A stretch of DNA of 64,000 nt from UBA1275 sp038124025. GTDB lineage: Bacteria > Bacteroidota > Rhodothermia > Balneolales > Balneolaceae. The notes beneath the pieces are model-generated. The model made no database searches. It was not told where the DNA came from and saw only the letters and a list, made by a program, of their open reading frames with translations. Both the position numbers and the translations under genes were made by a program. The DNA is taken from positions 68,021-132,020 of the forward strand of contig JAYPBC010000002.1 in the NCBI GenBank assembly GCA_038124025.1, in the 5' to 3' direction. This document shows, piece by piece, positions 28,066-36,323 of the stretch (the first letter of the stretch is position 1; the number at the start of each line of letters is the position of its first letter).

Positions 28066-28785
28066 CTACACGAGTTGATGGGAATTCGGTTGAATCACCA
28101 TTTCATTGACTACATGCGTGGGAGGAAGTTCAAGTATATTACCCACAACCTTAGCTATCACGCTTGGGTTTAACATGGCTTCCTTTTTTACTTTCATCTG
28201 AACGTCCTCATCATCCCAAAAAGGAGTGTTCACACCTCCTAAATATAGTAGGGAAAATTGTGTTTTGGATCTTTTGTGCTCTTCTACTAGCCCTTTGATC
28301 ATTCCCTGTATGGCAAATTTAGTGGCGGAATATAAAGCAGAATTCCTCATAATATACTTTCCCATAGTACCTGGAAAATAGATCATTCGAGCATGTTCGG
28401 GATTCATATGCTCTAGAAATGCTTGAGTAGCCAAAAAAGTGCCTAGGACATTGGTATTGATAACTTCGGCCGCTAAATCAGGGTTTATATCAGTCGAAGC
28501 CTGAATCACACCTTTCCCATAAGCATGAACAAGTGCATCAATTGGACCCAATTCACGCTTAATTTGAGCGGCAACCTGAGCAAGAGTGTTTGCATTGGAA
28601 ACATTGACTGGGATGGCATAGGCCTCTCCACCTTTTTGATTAATTTCTCCTGCAATTTTTTCGGCTTTGGGTTGATGTCTAGAGGTGACAACTATTCTAT
28701 AATTGTGGGCTTCAAACAAGTGATGTGAAATAGCTTCTCCTAATCCGCCGCTACCCCCTAGAATTACTGCAACTGGTTTTGTCAT
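28066..28785 (-). CDS. classical SDR family oxidoreductase
   Basis: A 239-aa short-chain dehydrogenase. The cofactor motif GGSGGLGEAI is near residue 10, followed by VVTSRHQPKAE, which has an Arg suggesting NADPH. The catalytic tetrad is partly visible as YSATKFAIQGMIKG with the Tyr and Lys, and the usual NTNVLGTFLATQAF segment is present. The upstream GTMGKY replaces the common Ser setting. The substrate is unknown; family members act on ketones, sugars or acyl groups. It is convergent with the lysine aminotransferase. Confidence 0.88.
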   Translation of the reverse strand: MTKPVAVILGGSGGLGEAISHHLFEAHNYRIVVTSRHQPKAEKIAGEINQKGGEAYAIPVNVSNANTLAQVAAQIKRELGPIDALVHAYGKGVIQASTDINPDLAAEVINTNVLGTFLATQAFLEHMNPEHARMIYFPGTMGKYIMRNSALYSATKFAIQGMIKGLVEEHKRSKTQFSLLYLGGVNTPFWDDEDVQMKVKKEAMLNPSVIAKVVGNILELPPTHVVNEMVIQPNSHQLV

Positions 28786-28986
28786 TTGTTGATACGATTA
28801 AACTGAAATTATAAAGATTGATCATGTGATATAACCAAGAATAGTTAATTGGAATTGAGCGTTCCAGTATGTGCTAATAGGGTTCAGAAGTTGCGTTAAT
28901 ATGTTAAATATTTCTTCTCACAAAGTGAATGATTAGCTGATACCAGTAGTTTGTTTTAATAGATACTCAACTTTCTAATTATATAA

Positions 28987-30501
28987 ATGGAACAAAAAAT
29001 TGCCAATATGGGACTTGTAGATAGCGTTAGCACCTTAGGTGACTTAAAAGAGTCTGGATGGAAGAGTGTATCCGTTAAAGAGGAGATGAGGAAAAACCTA
29101 ATTGATCGAATGAAGTCTAAGCAGGTCACATTTGATGGAATATTAGGGTATGAAGATACGGTGATACCACAAATACAGCAGGCTATATTGGCCAGACATG
29201 ATTTTATTTTGTTGGGTTTGAGAGGGCAGGGGAAAACTAGACTCCTTCGCCAGATGATTTACTTACTAGATGATTATATGCCCATTGTTGAAGGTTCAAT
29301 TATCCATGATGACCCCTACCGCCCTTTGTCACGTTTTGCCCGTGAAACTATACAAGAAAAAGGAGATGACACACCGATAGCATGGGTTAGTCGAGAAGAA
29401 CGGTTTAGTGAGAAGTTAGCGACTCCGGACACTACCGTCTCGGATTTAATTGGCGATATTGATCCCATTAAAGCAGCCTCGCAAAAGTTAGATTTATCAC
29501 ATGAAGACTCCATTAACTTTGGATTAATACCTAGATCCAACCGTGGGATTTTTATCATTAACGAATTACCTGATTTGCAACCACGTATTCAGGTTGCCCT
29601 GCTGAATATCATGCAGGAAAGAGATATTCAGATTCGAGGCTTTAAATTTAGAATGCCGTTGGATGTTTGTATGGCTTTTTCGGCAAACCCTGAAGATTAT
29701 ACCAATCGTGGGAACATAATTACCCCGCTTAAAGATCGGATTGACGCTCAAATAATTACTCATTATCCTAAGGATGTTGAAACAGCCATGAAAATTACTG
29801 CTCAAGAGTCTTGGATACAGCGAGAAGAGAGTGTAGATGTTTATATACCTGAACCATTCCGCTATATACTTGAGCAGGTTGCCTTTGAAGCTAGGTCATC
29901 TGAGTATATTGATCAAAAAAGTGGGGTTTCTACTCGTATGACTATTACTGCAATGGAGCAAATGCTTAGTGCTGCGGAAAGACGAGCACTGCTGCAGGGG
30001 GTAGATAAAACACAGATTCGTGTTAGCGACCTATATCACATTGTACCAGCATTGACAGGCAAGTTAGAGCTGGTCTATGAAGGAGAACAAGAAGGCGCCA
30101 TTAACGTGGCTAAGCTCATAGTAGGGAAAGCAGTTACCAAAGTATATAAGGACTATTTTCCAGATCCTTCTAAGCGTAATGAAGAATCTCCTTCGATATA
30201 TGAACCCATCGGTTTGCATTTTGAATTGGGAAATGAATTAGTTCTTGGTGATCATATCAATGATAATGACTACCAAGATGCACTTGCAAAAGTAAAGGGA
30301 TTAGAAAAAGCTGTTTCTAGTGTAATGGACAAGTTGACAGATCAAAGAGATATCTGTGCATGGATGGATCTAACATTGGAGGCGTTACACCAACATTCTA
30401 TGTTAGGAAAAGAGGAAATAAATCATATCACGAAATATTCTGACATGTTGGGCAGTATGCTGGATCAACTAGATACAAATCCTGGATATGACATAGAATA
30501 A
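28987..30501 (+). CDS. orphan ChlI/MoxR-like AAA+ ATPase
   Basis: A 504-aa AAA+ protein of the magnesium-chelatase subunit I type. Walker A is GLRGQGKT (residues 77-84). The Walker B position reads IFIINELPDL, with Asn192 where Asp is usual, next to Glu193. NIMQERDIQIRGF and FSANPEDYTNRGNI are the ChlI pre-sensor and sensor-1 segments, and KDRIDAQIITHYP the arginine-finger region. The C-terminal 150 residues are helical. These ATPases normally remodel a target with a VWA-domain partner; none is adjacent here. There is no evidence for chlorophyll or cobalamin synthesis in the window, so it is probably a general chaperone-like ATPase. Confidence 0.85.
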   Translation: MEQKIANMGLVDSVSTLGDLKESGWKSVSVKEEMRKNLIDRMKSKQVTFDGILGYEDTVIPQIQQAILARHDFILLGLRGQGKTRLLRQMIYLLDDYMPIVEGSIIHDDPYRPLSRFARETIQEKGDDTPIAWVSREERFSEKLATPDTTVSDLIGDIDPIKAASQKLDLSHEDSINFGLIPRSNRGIFIINELPDLQPRIQVALLNIMQERDIQIRGFKFRMPLDVCMAFSANPEDYTNRGNIITPLKDRIDAQIITHYPKDVETAMKITAQESWIQREESVDVYIPEPFRYILEQVAFEARSSEYIDQKSGVSTRMTITAMEQMLSAAERRALLQGVDKTQIRVSDLYHIVPALTGKLELVYEGEQEGAINVAKLIVGKAVTKVYKDYFPDPSKRNEESPSIYEPIGLHFELGNELVLGDHINDNDYQDALAKVKGLEKAVSSVMDKLTDQRDICAWMDLTLEALHQHSMLGKEEINHITKYSDMLGSMLDQLDTNPGYDIE

Positions 30502-30578
30502 AAGAATTATTACTGAATAGATTGAGAGATTAAATATTATTCTTTATCTTTTGAGTCTGAATTTTAAAAGAAAGGAAC

Positions 30579-30794
30579 ATGAAAGCAGGCATTCACCCAG
30601 AATACAAAGAAGTTACCGTATTACTAAGTGACGGTACCGAAATAAAAACTCGTAGTACGCTCAACACCAAAGACGGGGTTTATAAGCCAGAAGTTGATTC
30701 ACGTAATCATCCCTTCTATACTAAAAATACCAATTTTACCTCTAAAGCTGGTCGAGTAGATAGATTCAAGCGTATGTACGAAAAGAAAAAATAA
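30579..30794 (+). CDS. rpmE2: 50S ribosomal protein bL31, type B
   Basis: A 71-aa ribosomal protein bL31 (MKAGIHPEYKEV, YKPEVDSRNHPFYT, SKAGRVDRFKRMY). It has no cysteines, so it is the zinc-independent form usual in Bacteroidota. The preceding AAAGGA lies about 8 nt before the ATG. A compact terminator follows at once. Confidence 0.95.
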   Translation: MKAGIHPEYKEVTVLLSDGTEIKTRSTLNTKDGVYKPEVDSRNHPFYTKNTNFTSKAGRVDRFKRMYEKKK

Positions 30795-30800
30795 TTTTTC

Positions 30801-30826
30801 AGCCATCTTCTAGATGGCTTTTTTTA
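30801..30826 (+). terminator. intrinsic terminator after bL31
   Basis: AGCCATC and GATGGCT form a 7-bp perfect stem around TTCTA, followed by seven T. The U-tract ends 2-3 nt before the ATG of the next gene. Confidence 0.88.
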
Positions 30827-30827
30827 T

Positions 30828-31466
30828 ATGCATATACAACGATTCGAAGTAGGACCTTTCGCGCAAAACACGTATGTACTTTGGAAGAATCCAAATCATG
30901 CCGTACTGATTGATGCGGGTTTTTCAAGTGAAAGAGATTTGGGATCTTTTCTTGATTTTTTAGATACCCATAACCTTAACATCAATTGCATTCTTCTCAC
31001 GCATGCCCATGTAGATCATATACTTGGTTTACACTCGTTACTTCAAAAGATTGAAGCCCCTGTGTATCATTTTAAAGAGGAGGATTTCCTGTGGGAAAAT
31101 TTTGAGCAGCAAGCGCGTATGTTTGGGTTCAATGCTATTCTTCCGAGAATTAGCCCTGTTGCTTTGACATCTAATCAAGTTATTAAAGTGCACGATCTAG
31201 AAATAAAGGTACTTTACACGCCAGGCCATGCACCTGATCATTGTTCTTTTTTCATTAAAAATGAAGGATTATTGCTTTCTGGTGACGCTTTGTTTAAAGA
31301 AAGTATAGGTAGAACAGACCTTTACAAGGGTGATGTATCCTTATTACTTAATAGCATCCATCAAGAGTTGTTAAATTTAGGGGATGAGGTAGATGTATTT
31401 CCCGGGCATGGTCCAAGTACAACCATTGGTCATGAAAAACTCCATAATCCATTTTTAGTAAAGTGA
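30828..31466 (+). CDS. metallo-beta-lactamase-fold hydrolase (glyoxalase II-like)
   Basis: A 212-aa MBL-fold hydrolase. The zinc motif is THAHVDHILG (HxHxDH), with further ligands in YTPGHAPDHCSF, LLSGDALFKESIGRTDL and the late PGHGPST histidine. The short length and layout match the YcbL/hydroxyacylglutathione-hydrolase-like group, which hydrolyse thioesters such as S-lactoylglutathione; the true substrate is not determined. The start codon lies directly behind the bL31 terminator, so the gene relies on read-through or on a (nearly) leaderless transcript. Confidence 0.88.
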   Translation: MHIQRFEVGPFAQNTYVLWKNPNHAVLIDAGFSSERDLGSFLDFLDTHNLNINCILLTHAHVDHILGLHSLLQKIEAPVYHFKEEDFLWENFEQQARMFGFNAILPRISPVALTSNQVIKVHDLEIKVLYTPGHAPDHCSFFIKNEGLLLSGDALFKESIGRTDLYKGDVSLLLNSIHQELLNLGDEVDVFPGHGPSTTIGHEKLHNPFLVK

Positions 31467-31560
31467 GTACATGCTGCATAATGAGTATAAACTTAGGAAT
31501 CATTTCCCTAATTTGTAAGCCTTCAGTTAATTATGGGATGGGAATGCTGGCATCAGCTAA

Positions 31561-32163
31561 TTAATCAGACTTTAACTCTTCAATTTTATTAGTGTAGGTG
31601 TCCGCTTTATCTTCATTTACTGTAACAAGGCGCTCATACATTTGAATGGCTTCTTTTTTATTGCCCTGTGCTTCATGTATTTTTGCCAAGGTTTCAGATA
31701 TAATCTCAGCAACATCCGATGAGTCTTCACTTAAGTCCTCATCACTCACTTCTTCGTATGAGTAATTCATGCGCTGACTTTCAACTGCTTCAAGGAGTTC
31801 AATTAAACGATCCAGATCGAGTATTTGAGCAGATCTAGATCCCTGAACCAGTACTTTTTTTCCTTTTTTTCCAGATTGAGGAATCTTGGCATCGAATTGT
31901 TCGGGATGCAGTAAAAAATAATGCAAATGCTCCATGAGAGGGCTACCAGGAGCATATGTTTTGGCTTTAAGTGCCTCTGAAATGGCTCTATCTTGATTGT
32001 CCTGTATATGATGAAACCAAGCCAGCAAAAAGTGTCCCACTGCGTCAGGATCTCGTTTAGAAACCTGACGTTCTAATTTTCGTGTTATTCGCACTGGGTC
32101 GTCATCGAATTGTTCGACATAACTGTTTAGCGATGGCGGTATGGTAAATGGGAACTTCTTCAT
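31561..32163 (-). CDS. TPR-like hypothetical protein of the lptE operon
   Basis: A 200-aa soluble, acidic protein without signal peptide. The N-terminal half has a helical repeat pair (DAVGHFLLAWFHHIQDNQDRAISEALKAKTYAPG read in pieces), the middle carries a basic GKKGKK segment, and the C-terminus has a single TPR (AKIHEAQGNKKEAIQMYERL). It lies 122 bp downstream of lptE on the same strand. Small TPR proteins in this place are common in Bacteroidota, often followed by secG, which is absent here. No function is assigned. Confidence 0.72.
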   Translation of the reverse strand: MKKFPFTIPPSLNSYVEQFDDDPVRITRKLERQVSKRDPDAVGHFLLAWFHHIQDNQDRAISEALKAKTYAPGSPLMEHLHYFLLHPEQFDAKIPQSGKKGKKVLVQGSRSAQILDLDRLIELLEAVESQRMNYSYEEVSDEDLSEDSSDVAEIISETLAKIHEAQGNKKEAIQMYERLVTVNEDKADTYTNKIEELKSD

Positions 32164-32285
32164 ACACTACTAATATATCGGCTTTATCCTACAGATAAAA
32201 AGTCAAAATGCATGGTTTTTTCTAACTAGTCTAGGAAAAATTAATCCTAACAAAGGATAGTTAAATTCATAGAATCAGTGAAACT

Positions 32286-32849
32286 TCACCAATTGCTTAC
32301 GGCATCATTAAACATATTGTTAGCAATCTGTGATAAGGTTTCGGTTGCTGCTTCCAGTTCGCCATTGATTGGATCTTCTGTGGGATCATATGTGAAGCTA
32401 GCTGAAAAACTTTTATTCCATAGGGCCTCTTCACTGCTTGCATATTGAAAACGGGCTTGGACCGTAATACTAACTTGGTTTTGATTGGCTTGCTCATTTC
32501 CACCAATAGCAAATGGCCTGTTGGTATACGTTTGAATGCGTCCTTCAATAAATGCATCCGCAGATTCAAGATTAGGCGCTAAACCTAATCTGCTTTGATT
32601 CACAAATCGCTCAATTAATGTGGTATTCAATCGGTCACTTAGATCCCCTAATCCACTTCCGGACTGATCGGGGAAGAAGGGGATATAGATAGTATTGACA
32701 CCCTCTGGTATAGAAGCACCAGTAAAACTGTAGCTAAGGCAGGATAACTGTAAGCTCACTAAGACTAAAATGAGATAGAGAACATCTCTTTTTTTTGACC
32801 ACCATACCATAGGGCCATGTAGATAGTCGGAAATTGCTCTATGTTCCAT
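32286..32849 (-). CDS. lptE: LptE-like LPS-assembly lipoprotein
   Basis: A 187-aa lipoprotein of the LptE/lipopolysaccharide assembly family. A signal with lipobox SLQLSC (near residue 40) is followed by the short family signature FTGASIPEGVNTIYIPFFPD, a helix (LSDRLNTTLIERFVNQS), a long beta section and a C-terminal helix. LptE plugs the LptD barrel in the outer membrane during LPS export. Its place between a sigma-54 activator and a small TPR gene matches the conserved Bacteroidota gene order. Sequence identity in this family is low, so context carries part of the call. Confidence 0.85.
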   Translation of the reverse strand: MEHRAISDYLHGPMVWWSKKRDVLYLILVLVSLQLSCLSYSFTGASIPEGVNTIYIPFFPDQSGSGLGDLSDRLNTTLIERFVNQSRLGLAPNLESADAFIEGRIQTYTNRPFAIGGNEQANQNQVSITVQARFQYASSEEALWNKSFSASFTYDPTEDPINGELEAATETLSQIANNMFNDAVSNW

Positions 32850-32870
32850 ATCAATTATGTTAGGCGGGTG

Positions 32871-34250
32871 TTACTTTTTTTCAAGTCCGAATTGATCTAA
32901 TTTTCGATATAAGGTGCGCTCACTTATACCAAGGGTTTCAGAAGCTTTCCGTCTGTTACCGTCATAAATCTCCAGTGCTTTTTGAATGAGAAACTTTTCG
33001 GTATCCTCGAGTGACGGAATTTCATTTCCTTTCAATTGTAGTACAAAATCCTCATCTTCCTGAATTGATTCATTATAGGAGTCAAATTCCTCCCCTTTTA
33101 ACTCGCTTGTATGTGATGTTGAGGAATAATTCAACGCATCCTGGCGCTGATTTAGTTGTATATGGTCTGGCTTAGAGTAGTCTATTGGATTAGTTATTCC
33201 ACCTGGAGTATTTGCAGATGCACTATCCATTGATGATACATTATTTCTTACCCCAAGTAATGCAGGCAATTGTGGGTTATTTTTATTTGAGAACAGTGAA
33301 TAAACCAGATTAGCAAGCATTTTTTTTAGGTCACCGATGTCGTTGCTCATCTCAAGTAGAGCGCGATAAATTAATTCTGAACCCTGATGAGAGGATTGTT
33401 GATTAGAGGTTTCGGACTGGTCAATGTTTGCTTGGAGCATGGGTAGGTTATCGGCAGAACCAACGTGTTGACGACCTTTTAAATACTTTTTAAGTGTTTC
33501 TACATCCACAAATTGAGATTTTTCTAAAACGACTAGTTGCTCGGCAACATTGCGGAGCTCGCGAATATTACCTGGCCATCGATACGAGCTTAGTAAAGCC
33601 TTCGCCTCATCAGAAAAACCTCGGAATACGGAGTCGTACTTTCTGGAGTACTGTTCGACAAAATTCCTAAAGATAGGAATAACATCTTCTGATCTTTCAC
33701 GCAGCGAAGGTAGGTGAATTTGTACGGTGTCTAGTCGGTAATATAAATCTTCTCTAAAACTACCTTCCTTTACCAATTCCCAAAGATCTTTGTTTGTTGC
33801 AGCAATAATGCGGACGTCCGTCGTTTGGACTTTCGATGAACCCACTCTAAAGAACTCACCATTTTCCAAGATTCGCAGAAGTTTAACTTGAACGTTCTTT
33901 GGAGTATCACCTATTTCATCTAAAAATATAGTTCCGCCATCTGCTTTTTCAAAGTAACCTTCTCGAGCATCATTAGCCCCAGTAAATGCTCCCTTTTCGT
34001 GACCGAATAGCTCACTTTCAATAATGCCTTCTGGAATAGCCCCACAATTTACAATAATGAGTTCACTATGCTTACGAAGGCTCATGCCATGAATGGCTCG
34101 TGCGGTAACATCTTTGCCAACACCACTTTCACCCTGCAAAAGAACGGTAATGTCGGTTTTTGCAACCTGCATTATTTTATCCACTACCTGGCGTAGTGCA
34201 TCAGAACTACCTAATAGTCCAAATTGTTGCTGAAATACTTCTCTATCCAT
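32871..34250 (-). CDS. sigma-54-dependent activator without receiver domain, Fis-type HTH
   Basis: A 459-aa bacterial enhancer-binding protein. It starts directly with the AAA+ domain: Walker A GESGVGKD (40-47), sigma-54 contact loop GAFTGA (87-92), Walker B GGTIFLDEIGD, sensor I IIAATNKDL and the R-finger segment FREDLYYRL. A long linker (about 260-400) follows, then a C-terminal Fis HTH (GNRRKASETLGISERTLYRKL read in pieces). With no receiver or sensory domain it resembles PspF and must be controlled by a partner or by expression. It lies 21 nt upstream of lptE, as in many Bacteroidota genomes. Confidence 0.93.
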   Translation of the reverse strand: MDREVFQQQFGLLGSSDALRQVVDKIMQVAKTDITVLLQGESGVGKDVTARAIHGMSLRKHSELIIVNCGAIPEGIIESELFGHEKGAFTGANDAREGYFEKADGGTIFLDEIGDTPKNVQVKLLRILENGEFFRVGSSKVQTTDVRIIAATNKDLWELVKEGSFREDLYYRLDTVQIHLPSLRERSEDVIPIFRNFVEQYSRKYDSVFRGFSDEAKALLSSYRWPGNIRELRNVAEQLVVLEKSQFVDVETLKKYLKGRQHVGSADNLPMLQANIDQSETSNQQSSHQGSELIYRALLEMSNDIGDLKKMLANLVYSLFSNKNNPQLPALLGVRNNVSSMDSASANTPGGITNPIDYSKPDHIQLNQRQDALNYSSTSHTSELKGEEFDSYNESIQEDEDFVLQLKGNEIPSLEDTEKFLIQKALEIYDGNRRKASETLGISERTLYRKLDQFGLEKK

Positions 34251-34327
34251 ATCTAATATTATGACATTATGTCGTAATATACGAAATTTGTAACAGAGGT
34301 TGGATAGTAATGAGTTTTAACTGTGAT

Positions 34328-34813
34328 TTATTGACGTTTTAATAATTCGGTAGATTGTTCTATTGGTAAGCTTCGTGTTTCCTTAAAACTAGAGAGTACC
34401 AAATTAGACCGAGTCTTGTCTACTCCGTCCCAGGATTGAATTCGCGATAAGAGGCGTTCGAATGAGGCCGTATTTTTTGTTCTCACTTTTAGCAAGTGTG
34501 ATCCCTCGCCAGTTATGCTATGACATTCTAAGATTTCAGATTCATTTAAGGTTTCTTTTACAAAATTTTGATAGTTCTCTGAACCATCAACCTGAACAAA
34601 AAGAAATGCACAAATGTCAAAATGGAAATCTTTGTCGCTTAAAATGGTATGGTATCCTTTTATAAGTCCACGCTCTTCTAGTTTTTTCATACGTTCTGAA
34701 ACTGAGGGAACAGACAAGCCCACAAGCTCTGCAATCTTATTGCGCTGTGCTCTACCATGTTCTTGCAAATGCTTCAAGATTTTAACGTCAATATCGTCTA
34801 ATAATGGTGTCAT
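34328..34813 (-). CDS. Lrp/AsnC family transcriptional regulator
   Basis: A 161-aa Lrp-type regulator. The winged HTH (DIDVKILKHLQEHGRAQRNK, then GLSVPSVSERMKKLEERG) and the RAM domain with the CHSITGEGSHLLKV effector loop are complete. It is distinct in sequence from the Lrp protein at 4278. No amino acid enzyme is immediately linked on its strand. The divergent gene is serS. Its upstream region carries paired direct repeats around a palindrome (34887-34926) that could be its own operator. Confidence 0.93.
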   Translation of the reverse strand: MTPLLDDIDVKILKHLQEHGRAQRNKIAELVGLSVPSVSERMKKLEERGLIKGYHTILSDKDFHFDICAFLFVQVDGSENYQNFVKETLNESEILECHSITGEGSHLLKVRTKNTASFERLLSRIQSWDGVDKTRSNLVLSSFKETRSLPIEQSTELLKRQ

Positions 34814-34886
34814 AGTCTGGAGGGTTTATTTGATGGAAGTAACTGTTTCGATGAGCGCCCACCTTTGGTTGGCAAAAGCGATGAGT

Positions 34887-34926
34887 TGCCTAAATTATCT
34901 AAAATGTAGATTTAAATGCCTAAATT
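34887..34926. promoter_or_regulatory. direct repeat / palindrome / direct repeat array upstream of lrp-type gene
   Basis: TGCCTAAATT occurs at 34887-34896 and again at 34917-34926, exactly 30 bp apart (about three helical turns). Between them is the palindrome ATCTA-N5-TAGAT (34897-34911). This is a plausible multi-site operator for an Lrp-family protein in the intergenic region shared with serS. Confidence 0.45.
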
Positions 34927-35020
34927 TATAAAGTATAAAATACAAAAGTAGTCAATAAAAGGGAATTACTTTATCATCTTTAACATGTAAAAAAGCTCAA
35001 CTAAATGTTTCTAGACCTTG

Positions 35021-35028
35021 TATCTTTG
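35021..35028 (+). promoter_or_regulatory. candidate Bacteroidota-type -7 element for serS
   Basis: TATCTTTG matches the Bacteroidota -7 consensus TAnnTTTG and lies 24 nt before the serS ATG. A clear TTTG -33 box at the standard distance was not found, so this is tentative. Confidence 0.35.
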
Positions 35029-35051
35029 ATAAACAACCCAATCTAAGAAGT

Positions 35052-36320
35052 ATGCTAGATATTACATTTATTAAAGAAAACCTACAGTTGGTTACAGACT
35101 CAATGGTCAATAAAGGGGAGGAGAGTTCTCCGCTTGTTCAACAAGTCATTGATAAAGATGAACAGTGGCGGGGTTTAGTTCATGAAGTAGACACGCTTCG
35201 GGCTCAGAGTAATAAGTCGGCTAAGCAAATTGGCACCCTGATGGCAAGCGGTAAAAAGGAAGAAGCTCAAGCGATTATACAAGAGACGTCCAAATCGAAA
35301 GCGGCTATCAAAGAATTGGAAGAGCAGCTAAATGTGATCGCAGAAGAGCGTACATCTCTATTACTTCGCATACCTAACGTTGCGCATCCAAGTGTTCCGA
35401 TTGGACATTCAGAAGAAGATAATGAGGTTGTTGGAACATGGGGTACTACCGATACTGAATCATGGCTAAAACCGCACTGGGATATTCTAGAGAGGCAGGG
35501 TTGGATAGACTTTGAACGAGGGGTGAAGGTAACTGGTGCTGGTTTTCCATTTTATTTGGGCCCATTAGCTCAACTTCAACGAGCGCTCATTCATTTTTTC
35601 ATCGATGAGGCTAATAAAGCAAGTTATGTTGAGATGCAGGCACCTTATTTTATTAATGAAGATTCAGCTCGAGGTACAGGACAAATTCCTGACAAAGAAG
35701 ATATGATGTATGAGATTCCAAGGGATGCTTTTTATGCTATACCAACTGCGGAAGTTCCGGTGACTAATTTTCATCGGGATGAAATCCTTTCTGAAGAGCA
35801 GCTTCCGTTACGGTATGTTTGTCACACTCCTTGCTGGAGAAGAGAAGCAGGATCGTATGGTAAGGATGTACGAGGGTTGAATAGACTTCATCAATTTGAT
35901 AAGGTGGAATTGGTTCATTTTGTTAAGCCGGAAGAATCTTATGCTGCCTTAGAGTCGTTACGAGAGCATGTCGAGTCTCTGCTTCAAAAACTTGGCTTAG
36001 CTTATCGAACACTACTCATGTGTACAGGAGATATGGGATTCACTCAATCAAAAAAATATGATCTTGAAGTTTGGAGCCCTGGTCAACAACGATGGCTAGA
36101 GGTAAGTTCATGCTCTAACTTTGAGGCATTTCAAGCTAGAAGAATGCAGCTGAGATATAGGAGAGGAGAGAAAGAGACCGAAATGGTTCATACTCTTAAT
36201 GGCTCAGGACTTGCGCTTCCAAGAGTGCTTTCAGCCATTGTAGAAAGCTATCAAACAGAAAATGGTCGAGTTAGAGTGCCTGAAATACTTAAAAAATATA
36301 TAGAACGGGAATTTTTATAG
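35052..36320 (+). CDS. serS: seryl-tRNA synthetase
   Basis: A class II aminoacyl-tRNA synthetase, 422 aa, charging tRNA-Ser and tRNA-Sec. The N-terminal coiled-coil arm (about 30-100) is rich in E/Q/K. Motif 2 is CWRREAGSYGKDVRGLNRLHQFDKVE in pieces, motif 3 is TLNGSGLALPRVLSAIVE, and the serine/ATP site includes PTAEVPVTNFHRDEIL. The length and ending KKYI are normal. It is monocistronic and convergent with dusB 3 nt away. Confidence 0.97.
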   Translation: MLDITFIKENLQLVTDSMVNKGEESSPLVQQVIDKDEQWRGLVHEVDTLRAQSNKSAKQIGTLMASGKKEEAQAIIQETSKSKAAIKELEEQLNVIAEERTSLLLRIPNVAHPSVPIGHSEEDNEVVGTWGTTDTESWLKPHWDILERQGWIDFERGVKVTGAGFPFYLGPLAQLQRALIHFFIDEANKASYVEMQAPYFINEDSARGTGQIPDKEDMMYEIPRDAFYAIPTAEVPVTNFHRDEILSEEQLPLRYVCHTPCWRREAGSYGKDVRGLNRLHQFDKVELVHFVKPEESYAALESLREHVESLLQKLGLAYRTLLMCTGDMGFTQSKKYDLEVWSPGQQRWLEVSSCSNFEAFQARRMQLRYRRGEKETEMVHTLNGSGLALPRVLSAIVESYQTENGRVRVPEILKKYIEREFL

Positions 36321-36323
36321 CGT

